64,000 nt of DNA, taken from NCBI GenBank assembly GCA_965247975.1, contig OZ252050.1, positions 3,906,001-3,970,000 of the forward strand. Direction: 5' to 3'. Under the pieces are notes generated by a model that worked only from the letters and a program-made list of their open reading frames with translations, ran no database searches and was not told the origin of the DNA. Positions within the stretch are counted from its first letter, which is position 1; every line of letters begins with the position of its first letter. Shown one piece after another: positions 36,050 through 43,228 of this stretch. The DNA is from Taishania sp965247975. Lineage in GTDB: Bacteria; Bacteroidota; Bacteroidia; Flavobacteriales_D; Crocinitomicaceae. The position numbers and the translations under genes were made by a program.

Positions 36050-36490
36050 ATGAATTTTCTTATACATACACATTCAGGACTTCGTTGGGTTGTTCTTATA
36101 TTATTGCTCCTTGCCATTTTTAATGCCGTTGGAAAAATGAATTCAGGTTCATATATCAAAAAGGATAAAATGATTAATCTTTTCGCCATGATTTCGCTTC
36201 ATGTGCAATTGTTGTTGGGATTGATTTTGTATTTCATGTCAACCCGTGTAATTTTTGCAGAAGGTTGGATGAAAAATCCAGCGACGCGTTTCTTTGGTAT
36301 GGAACATTTAGTTGGAATGTTGATTGCCATCGCTTTGATTACTATTGGACGAAAAAAAGCGGAAAAAGCAACATTGGATAATAAAAAGCATAAAACCATT
36401 TTTATTTGGTATACAATTGGTTTGTTGTTGATTTTAGCGTCAATTCCGTGGCCGTTTAGAGCAAATTTAGGAATTACTACATGGTTCTAA
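36050..36490 (+). CDS. cytochrome b-like four-helix membrane protein
   Basis: This 146-residue protein has four membrane helices (~12-30, ~45-62, ~85-100, ~118-135) and conserved His residues (HTHSGLRW at 6-13, SLHVQLLLG, MEHLVGM). It resembles the small membrane proteins annotated as cytochrome b in Flavobacteriia; heme binding is possible but not proven. It overlaps the cytochrome c lipoprotein gene by ten bases, which suggests a joint electron-transfer role. Confidence 0.75.
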   Translation: MNFLIHTHSGLRWVVLILLLLAIFNAVGKMNSGSYIKKDKMINLFAMISLHVQLLLGLILYFMSTRVIFAEGWMKNPATRFFGMEHLVGMLIAIALITIGRKKAEKATLDNKKHKTIFIWYTIGLLLILASIPWPFRANLGITTWF

Positions 36491-36816
36491 AAAGATTATT
36501 TTATTTACTCCTTGTTCTTGTTTCAATTTCTTCCTGTAAGGAATCTGAAGTTAGTGAAACCATTGTAGAGCCGAAATCAACGCCAAATGGAAAAGCACTG
36601 TTCATACTTAATTGTGCTTCGTGCCATGGTGCAGATGGAAAACTCGGTTTATCCGGTGCCAAAGATCTTTCTGTCACTGAATTATCGGATCAAGAAATTA
36701 AAAATCTGATTGAAAATGGCAAAAACGCCATGCCTAGTTTTAAGGAGTTACTTTCAAAAGAAGGCGAGATTGATGCTGTAATCGATCATTTGTCGACACT
36801 AAAAAAATCGAAATGA
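36481..36816 (+). CDS. lipoprotein mono-heme cytochrome c
   Basis: This 111-residue protein has a lipobox (VSISSC, Cys19), one heme site CASCH (Cys45, Cys48, His49) and a likely distal ligand Met84 in NAMPSF. It should be membrane-attached on the periplasmic side and carry electrons. Its stop overlaps the hflX ATG by four bases. Confidence 0.88.
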   Translation: MVLKRLFYLLLVLVSISSCKESEVSETIVEPKSTPNGKALFILNCASCHGADGKLGLSGAKDLSVTELSDQEIKNLIENGKNAMPSFKELLSKEGEIDAVIDHLSTLKKSK

Positions 36817-38015
36817 GCGAAAATGGACATGTAATGGTTGACGCCATTGAAGAACGTTGTATACTCGTTGGTGTCATAGCGCAAGGCGTTTCAGAAACTC
36901 AAGCAGATGAATACTTGGATGAATTGGAATTCCTCGCAGAAACAGCCGGGGCGATTACAGAAATGCGCTTTTTGCAGAAAATGACTTATCCAAATCCGAA
37001 AACATTTGTTGGAACGGGTAAGCTGGATGAAATCAAAGAATACATAGATTTTAACTCCATCAATTTGGTCATTTTCGACGATGAATTGTCACCTTCACAA
37101 CTCAGAAATATTGAGCGAACTTTAGAAGTGAAAGTGTTGGATCGCAATAATTTGATTCTGGACATTTTTGCCAGTCGAGCTCGAACATCTCATGCAAAAA
37201 CGCAAGTTGAATTAGCGCAATTACAATACTTACTCCCTCGTTTAACTAGACTTTGGACACACCTCGAGAGACAAAAAGGAGGAATTGGTATGCGTGGTCC
37301 TGGAGAAACGCAAATTGAAACAGACCGCCGAATCATTCAGCAAAAAATTGCTTTACTCAAGGAAAAACTGACAAGCATTGATAAGCAAATGTCTATTCAA
37401 CGTGGAAATCGAGGACAATTAGTTCGTGTTGCATTGGTTGGATATACAAACGTAGGGAAAAGTACAATCATGAATTTGCTTTCCAAATCGGATGTATTTG
37501 CCGAGAATAAATTGTTTGCCACATTAGATACAACTGTTCGAAAAGTGGTAATCGATAATCTACCATTTTTGTTGACAGATACCGTTGGATTCATTCGTAA
37601 ATTACCACATCAATTGGTTGAATCTTTTAAATCGACGCTTGATGAAGTGCGCGAAGCAGATATTTTGGTTCACATACTAGATTTATCTCACCCAAATTTT
37701 GAAGATCACTTTAACGTAGTTAACGAAACGTTGAATGAAATTGATGGACGTGAAAAACCGGTTTTACTCGTGTTCAACAAAATTGATAATTATCACTACG
37801 AACCAAAAGACGAAGATGATTTGACTCCAAAAGTTTGGAACAATTACACCTTGGGTGAATTAGAAAAAACATGGATGGCCAAATTGTCAAGAACCAAATG
37901 TGTTTTCATATCAGCACAGGATAAAATTAACATCGAAGAAATGAAAGAAATGCTTTATGCTGAAGTCAAAGCGATGTTTCAGGAACGTTATCCGTACAAT
38001 AATTTTCTATATTAA
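36813..38015 (+). CDS. hflX: GTPase HflX
   Basis: This 400-residue ribosome-associated GTPase has an N-terminal HflX domain with the glycine-rich GGIGMRGPGETQIETDRR. The G domain has P-loop GYTNVGKST (~210-218), DTVGFIRKLP as G3 and NKID as G4. HflX splits or rescues stalled ribosomes under stress. All G motifs are intact and the length is typical. It overlaps the cytochrome c gene by four bases, an odd pairing that may only reflect gene packing. Confidence 0.95.
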   Translation: MSENGHVMVDAIEERCILVGVIAQGVSETQADEYLDELEFLAETAGAITEMRFLQKMTYPNPKTFVGTGKLDEIKEYIDFNSINLVIFDDELSPSQLRNIERTLEVKVLDRNNLILDIFASRARTSHAKTQVELAQLQYLLPRLTRLWTHLERQKGGIGMRGPGETQIETDRRIIQQKIALLKEKLTSIDKQMSIQRGNRGQLVRVALVGYTNVGKSTIMNLLSKSDVFAENKLFATLDTTVRKVVIDNLPFLLTDTVGFIRKLPHQLVESFKSTLDEVREADILVHILDLSHPNFEDHFNVVNETLNEIDGREKPVLLVFNKIDNYHYEPKDEDDLTPKVWNNYTLGELEKTWMAKLSRTKCVFISAQDKINIEEMKEMLYAEVKAMFQERYPYNNFLY

Positions 38016-38058
38016 AATTAGTATTTCCTTCAACGGAATTCTATTTCATCCATTCACC

Positions 38059-38090
38059 AAAAAAGGCTACCCAATTTCTTGAATAGCCTT
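38059..38090 (-). terminator. intrinsic terminator of the gliding-motility-type protein gene
   Basis: On the minus strand AAGGCTA (38084-38090) pairs with TAGCCTT (38063-38069), followed by a run of T. It lies 27 bases after the stop at 38117. Confidence 0.75.
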
Positions 38091-38116
38091 ACTATATGTT
38101 TGTTTGATTAAGAGAT

Positions 38117-40366
38117 CTATCTTACTACTTCCACAAAACCATGACCTTCTACTTCATCTCCAGCAACACCAGTCACCAAGTAAGTATAAAAATAAACTCC
38201 ATCCTCTACAGGATTTCCAGATTTATCTTTTCCATCCCAAAACGGAGGAAGCAACTGATTACCATTTCCTTCGAAAACTAAGTTCCCCCATCGGTTCACA
38301 ATCGTCAATTCGATTTTCTCCGCATTTGTTGTTGTCAATGCGAAATATGGATTCACATCATCACCGTTGGCTGTGAACACATTTGGTGCTATCACTGTTG
38401 GAGTAGGTAAAATACAGGACCCATCATCAATGACTGCCAAATCGTTATAGTTTAATGCAATAGGATTGGTACAACCACATATCACCACTTGAACAGAAAG
38501 CGTAATTTCGTCATCACACGCAGGGAAACCATTAGAAGCTGTTAATGTTATTGTTGCATTGTTGGTAAACGTTTGCGAAATTGCATTGGTATTATTCACT
38601 GTTTGTACATTTCCATTTCCAAAATCCCAAGTGTAAGAAGTCGCATTTTGGCTTGTGTTTGTGAACGTTGAAACGACCGGTGAACAGCCATATTCAGGAG
38701 ATATCGAACCATTTGCCACTGGATTTTCAATTGTTTCAACGAAAACACTATCTGTAACAGAACAAGGAATATTATCATCCGTTAATGTAAGAATGTACCA
38801 GCCACCACCTAAATTTGGCAATGCACTTGCATCAGGATACGTAATAGTTGGGTCATTTCCGTTTTCCCATTCAAATATTACATTGATTGGATTTGTTTGA
38901 CCGCTAATAATTGCACTCACATATCCCACTGGTTCGCACGTTGCTGGTCCCATGATGATAGTGTCAATACTTATCGTTTGATTCATTGTCACCATCACTG
39001 AGTCAATTTCCACATACCCACAGGCGTCTGTAATTGTCACTGTGTGATACGTGACTCCATTGCCCGATATTGGCACCTGTGTGGTCACATCCGTCGATCC
39101 ATTTTCCCATAAGTATTCATAAGGTTCAAATCCACCACTAACCGTTGCAGTGATTGGAGAATCACCTTGAAAACAAAGGTAAGTCACATCTGCTGGATCA
39201 ATTATAATATCAGGAACATCACTAATAAAAAATTGGCCTGTACTGTATAAAGTATCTCCAGTGATTGGATCAATTGCTGCGACTAATACATCAACAGATT
39301 CTATGCCTTCAATCAAACCATCTTCAAAAGGTAATAATTGCCAATAAATCGTATCCACTCCCGGTAAAAGGGTAACTGTAGTACCTAAAAGTTCATAATC
39401 CACTCCATTTGTTGCAGTTCCTGTAAATGTTAAAAAGGCCTCTAAGGTATCATTTTCATTTCCACAACCTTGGCGCGTAAACATCAAGGTTCCTAATTCA
39501 TCACAACCTTCAGAAACTGTGTTGTCTAAAGTGTATGAGTTAAACGTAAAATCAATTGGGTTCGTCGTGAAACTGCCTGCCTCTAGGTAAACCCCAGAAT
39601 TTAAAATCTGATCAAGTACGTTACAAACTGCCAATTTTATATGATAAGTTTCGCCGCAAATTAATTCAGATTGTGCAACCATCGAAATTGTACTTCCATT
39701 GTATCCTTCGCCAGAAAAACCATTGTAAGCAGTTGGATTAAAGTAAACTGTATTGTTTAGCCAATTTGGATCAGCCGCCACACAAGGTGCTGGATTTCCA
39801 CCTGAAGGAACACCAGAATTTACAGTATTAATAGACACTGGAATGTTTCCACCTGGCACTACCGCCAAGTTTACTGCTCCATTCAAGAAAGGTCCCGCAA
39901 TTCCTGGTCCAGATAAAAAGAACCCAAATGCATCGTTAAACCCAGAACAAGTATAACCCGTGTATTCTGAAGACGCAAAGATATAATTGAAATTCAACTC
40001 ATTTCCTGTAGCAACAAAGTCAAATTCCAATATTGCGCCATTCGTTGGGTTTCCTAATGCAATTGCCTGCAAATCAGGATCACTTGCAACAGTCGTTGCT
40101 CCGGCTGTTCTCAAATAAACACCAGACTGAAACGGAAAACCTGTAGCCGTAAAACTTCTCGCACTCGCTTGAATTGAATTTGCTGTAACAGCAGAACCAT
40201 TGTAAGTGATATTTGTTGCAACAACACCTGCACCAGCAAGAATGTTGTCTACAAGCTGAACTGGAGTATTCGTTGTTTGATACGTAAGTGTTTGCGCAAA
40301 CAAAGTCCCTCCTGAAATAATTAGTGTAGTAATGATTGATAAAACGTGAATTTTTGACATCTTCAT
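38117..40366 (-). CDS. choice-of-anchor L / PKD protein with type B T9SS sorting domain
   Basis: This 749-residue exported protein has a signal peptide (IITTLIISGGTLFAQ) and an N-terminal choice-of-anchor L domain (~25-270, starting TPVQLVDNILAGAGVV). Beta-sandwich and PKD-like modules follow, the latter around NTSQNATSYTWDFGNG. The C-terminal gliding-motility-associated (CHU C-terminal) domain includes ELTIVNRWGNLVFEG and WDGKDKSGNPVEDGVY. That tail directs export by T9SS type B. Probably a cell-surface adhesin or motility-linked protein; ligand unknown. It is transcribed alone and ends at a terminator. Confidence 0.9.
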   Translation of the reverse strand: MKMSKIHVLSIITTLIISGGTLFAQTLTYQTTNTPVQLVDNILAGAGVVATNITYNGSAVTANSIQASARSFTATGFPFQSGVYLRTAGATTVASDPDLQAIALGNPTNGAILEFDFVATGNELNFNYIFASSEYTGYTCSGFNDAFGFFLSGPGIAGPFLNGAVNLAVVPGGNIPVSINTVNSGVPSGGNPAPCVAADPNWLNNTVYFNPTAYNGFSGEGYNGSTISMVAQSELICGETYHIKLAVCNVLDQILNSGVYLEAGSFTTNPIDFTFNSYTLDNTVSEGCDELGTLMFTRQGCGNENDTLEAFLTFTGTATNGVDYELLGTTVTLLPGVDTIYWQLLPFEDGLIEGIESVDVLVAAIDPITGDTLYSTGQFFISDVPDIIIDPADVTYLCFQGDSPITATVSGGFEPYEYLWENGSTDVTTQVPISGNGVTYHTVTITDACGYVEIDSVMVTMNQTISIDTIIMGPATCEPVGYVSAIISGQTNPINVIFEWENGNDPTITYPDASALPNLGGGWYILTLTDDNIPCSVTDSVFVETIENPVANGSISPEYGCSPVVSTFTNTSQNATSYTWDFGNGNVQTVNNTNAISQTFTNNATITLTASNGFPACDDEITLSVQVVICGCTNPIALNYNDLAVIDDGSCILPTPTVIAPNVFTANGDDVNPYFALTTTNAEKIELTIVNRWGNLVFEGNGNQLLPPFWDGKDKSGNPVEDGVYFYTYLVTGVAGDEVEGHGFVEVVR

Positions 40367-40512
40367 AATTTTCAGTTTAATATTTTCAATTGTAATAACT
40401 AGACTTCAAACATCAACAAAAAGTTGCATCGAACCAGAAATTTTGTGCAAAATAGGAATTTATCTCTATTAATTGCTTCTTTTTTTCCAAATTTGTAGTC
40501 AAATCAAGTACC

Positions 40513-41901
40513 ATGAATCAAACGCAAACATTTATATCCTCTAACAAAGAACGGTTTTTATCCGAATTAATCGACTTACTTAAAATTCCTTCCATTTCGG
40601 CAGACAAAAATTTCGCAAGTGATGTACACGCAACCGCAAAATCAGTTGCAGGTCATTTAACTAAGATCGGAATTCCTCATGTGGAAATTTGTGAAACGGA
40701 TGGCTATCCAATTGTATATGGAGAATTAATTAAAGATACAAGTTTGCCAACCATTTTGGTTTATGGTCACTACGATGTGCAACCTGCTGATCCGCTCGAA
40801 TTGTGGACGAGTCCTGCTTTTGAACCAGTAGTGAAGGAAACTCCGATTCATCCGCAAGGAGCAATTTTCGCACGAGGAGCTTGTGACGACAAAGGACAAA
40901 TGTTTATGCATGTAAAAGCTGTTGAAGCTATGATTGCATCGAACGAACTTCCATGCAACGTGAAATTCATGATTGAAGGTGAAGAAGAAGTTGGAAGCGT
41001 AAACCTTGGAGTTTTTGTGAAAAACAACAAAGAAAAATTAAAAGCGGATGTTATCGTTGTTTCTGATACAGGAATGTTAGCCAATGATGTTCCTTCGATT
41101 ACAACAGGTCTGCGTGGATTGAGTTATGTAGAAGTAGAAGTTACCGGTCCAAATCGCGATTTGCATTCTGGACTTTACGGAGGTTGTGTAGCCAATCCTA
41201 TCAATATTTTGGCTCAAATGATTGCGTCTTTGCACGATGAAAATAATCACATCACAATCCCAGGGTTTTACGATAAAGTCATTGAATTGACTGACGAAGA
41301 ACGTGCAGAAATGGCGAAAGCTCCATTCTCCAAAGAAAAATATTGCCAAGCTTTGGACATTGCTGAGATTCATGGTGAAAAAGGATACACAACGATGGAA
41401 CGTGGTTCTATTCGACCAACATTGGACGTGAATGGAATTTGGGGAGGTTACACTGGTGAAGGAGCAAAAACCGTAATTGCTAGCAAAGCGTATGCAAAAA
41501 TTTCGATGCGTTTGGTACCAGATCAAGATCCTGATGAAATTACGAATTTGTTTAAAAATCATTTTGAATTGATTGCGCCTGCTAGTGTAAAAGTGAGTGT
41601 TCATCCACATCACGGAGGACAAGCAGCTGTTACACCAATTGATTCTGTTGGATATAAAGCGGCAAGTATGGCGTATGAAAAAACATTTGGCAAAAAACCA
41701 ATTCCAGTAAGAAGTGGTGGAAGTATTCCAATTGTTGCCATGTTTGAACAAGAACTTGGATTGAAAACAATATTAATGGGATTTGGATTAGATAGCGATG
41801 CGATTCACTCTCCGAACGAACATTTTGGTTTGTTCAATTATTACCGAGGAATTGAAACAATTCCTTATTTCTATAAATATTATACTGAATTAAATGCTTA
41901 A
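40513..41901 (+). CDS. M20 family dipeptidase
   Basis: This 462-residue zinc peptidase has metal ligands His86 and Asp88 in VYGHYDVQPADP, the catalytic Glu pair in IEGEEEVGS (~154-162) and a later His in DSDAIHSPNEH. The lid or dimerisation domain is in the middle (GLRGLSYVEVEVTGPNRDLH). No signal peptide is seen, so it is cytoplasmic. It most resembles carnosinase-like dipeptidases of the M20 family. It overlaps the LEA-type lipoprotein gene by eight bases. Confidence 0.93.
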   Translation: MNQTQTFISSNKERFLSELIDLLKIPSISADKNFASDVHATAKSVAGHLTKIGIPHVEICETDGYPIVYGELIKDTSLPTILVYGHYDVQPADPLELWTSPAFEPVVKETPIHPQGAIFARGACDDKGQMFMHVKAVEAMIASNELPCNVKFMIEGEEEVGSVNLGVFVKNNKEKLKADVIVVSDTGMLANDVPSITTGLRGLSYVEVEVTGPNRDLHSGLYGGCVANPINILAQMIASLHDENNHITIPGFYDKVIELTDEERAEMAKAPFSKEKYCQALDIAEIHGEKGYTTMERGSIRPTLDVNGIWGGYTGEGAKTVIASKAYAKISMRLVPDQDPDEITNLFKNHFELIAPASVKVSVHPHHGGQAAVTPIDSVGYKAASMAYEKTFGKKPIPVRSGGSIPIVAMFEQELGLKTILMGFGLDSDAIHSPNEHFGLFNYYRGIETIPYFYKYYTELNA

Positions 41902-42364
41902 AATTAAATTCCTTGCGTGGCTTTTTATCGGAACAATTGTTCTTTCTAGTTGTGCTTCATACAAAGATGTAGAATTGAAAGGCACTGAAAATGTGAAATT
42001 CGATAAATTGGATGGAGGAAAATTGTCTATCAGTTTTGACGCGAAGCTAAACAACCAAAACGGGTATACGATCAAAATCAAACCTTCTGTTTTAGATGTA
42101 TACATTGATAATATTCAAATTGGTGTCATCCACTTGGAAGAAAAAGTAAAAATCAAAAGGAAATCTGAATCATTGGTGGAAGTTCCATTGGCCGTTGAAT
42201 TAAAACCAAATGCCTTGCTGAGTCTTGGAATGATTTTGCTCAAGAAAAAAGTGAATGTGCGTGTGACTGGTGATGTAAAAGGCGGCGTATGGTTTCTTTC
42301 TAAAAAACAACGCATCGACGAAACACGAGAAATCGACACGGAAAAACTGAAATTCGATTTTTAG
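41894..42364 (+). CDS. LEA type 2 family lipoprotein
   Basis: This 156-residue protein has a lipobox (TIVLSSC, Cys20) followed by one LEA_2/WHy-like beta-sandwich (ISFDAKLNNQNGYTIKIKPS, then VPLAVELKPN). Such proteins occur widely in Bacteroidota, and the LEA_2 fold is linked to stress tolerance in other organisms. It overlaps the M20 gene at its 5' end and shares one base (TAGTG) with the next gene. Confidence 0.8.
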   Translation: MLKIKFLAWLFIGTIVLSSCASYKDVELKGTENVKFDKLDGGKLSISFDAKLNNQNGYTIKIKPSVLDVYIDNIQIGVIHLEEKVKIKRKSESLVEVPLAVELKPNALLSLGMILLKKKVNVRVTGDVKGGVWFLSKKQRIDETREIDTEKLKFDF

Positions 42365-42930
42365 TGGTTGATTTTGACTTAAAAACAGGAAAATTATCCG
42401 ATTTATTATTGAATCGAGGTATTTCTAGTTTTCAAGAAGCTTGCATGTTCGTCCAAAAATTGCCTTACGAACGTATCTCGGATAAGTCCAATTTAGCGCT
42501 TATTGTTACAGAAAATCGTGGGACTTGTTCTTCCAAGCATGCTTTTTTAGCAGAATTAGCCGGTGAAAACAACATCGAAAGCGTGGAATTGATTTGCGGC
42601 ATTTTTCTGATGAGTCCTGAAACACATCCATCATTAACGCCTTTTTTCCAGACTAAAAATTACGAAGTCATTCCTGAAGCACATTGTTATTTGCGCATCC
42701 ACAACCAACGGATAGATTTCACTTCGTCGAAAAACCGAATGGAAATCATTGCTTCGAAACTAGTGCGTGAACAACGCATTGAACCTCATCAAGCCAATGA
42801 ATGGAAAGAACTGACTCACAAAGATTACATTCGAAAATACATTGCCAGAAATCCAGTACTTGGATTAAATTTCGATGATTTTTGGCAAGATCGAGAAAGC
42901 TGCATCGCAATTCTTTCTACATCATATTAA
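42364..42930 (+). CDS. transglutaminase-like hypothetical protein
   Basis: This 188-residue protein starts at GTG 42364, whose first base is the last base of the previous stop. It holds a Cys, His, Asp series in transglutaminase-like order: Cys55 in NRGTCSSKHAF, His107 in PEAHCYLRI and Asp118 in QRIDFTS. The spacing is compatible with a papain-like or transglutaminase-like triad, but I do not recognise a named family. No signal peptide. It follows the LEA-type gene in the M20 operon. Function not assigned. Confidence 0.7.
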   Translation: MVDFDLKTGKLSDLLLNRGISSFQEACMFVQKLPYERISDKSNLALIVTENRGTCSSKHAFLAELAGENNIESVELICGIFLMSPETHPSLTPFFQTKNYEVIPEAHCYLRIHNQRIDFTSSKNRMEIIASKLVREQRIEPHQANEWKELTHKDYIRKYIARNPVLGLNFDDFWQDRESCIAILSTSY

Positions 42931-42992
42931 CAACCTTAGCCATCGTTTCAACTATTTCTCACTCTATCATTCCAGCTCTCATTCTCATTCTC

Positions 42993-43117
42993 GCTCTGGC
43001 TTGAATACTAAAACTCTGGCTTCGAGTGACTCAGCCATCGTTGGTGACGCTGACACTTTCACTCTGGCTTCGAGTGCCTCAGCCATCGTTTGTGACGCTG
43101 ACACTCTAAAACTCTAA
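42993..43117. repeat. two-copy 48-bp tandem repeat
   Basis: Copies at 43013-43060 and 43061-43108 begin ACTCTGGCTTCGAGTG and agree at 43-44 of 48 bases, with a short extra CTCTGGCTT at 42994. In one frame they read as 16-residue repeats, but the frame starts inside the preceding gene, so I do not call it coding. The rest of the 298-base gap holds the hppA promoter. Confidence 0.7.
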
Positions 43118-43164
43118 TACTAAACCCTTTTAGGAGTTCAATTTTAGGAAAAAATGCCCTCAAA

Positions 43165-43196
43165 TTTGGTGCATAGCATTTAAAAATCTACTTTTG
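43165..43196 (+). promoter_or_regulatory. promoter of hppA
   Basis: TTTG at 43165-43168 and TACTTTTG at 43189-43196, 20 bases apart, match the Bacteroidota -33/-7 pattern. The ATG is 32 bases downstream. Confidence 0.6.
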
Positions 43197-43228
43197 CACA
43201 CTATTTTAAAAATTAAAATTAACTCGAA

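Noticed and set aside
41077..41751. 224-residue minus-strand frame
   Set aside because: Antisense of the M20 dipeptidase, with a composition typical of antisense translation.
43013..43108. CRISPR-like repeat
   Set aside because: The two copies are directly adjacent without spacers and no cas genes are present.
42875..43117. Plus-strand frame covering the 48-bp tandem repeat
   Set aside because: It starts inside the preceding gene in another frame, has no ribosome site and no recognisable product.
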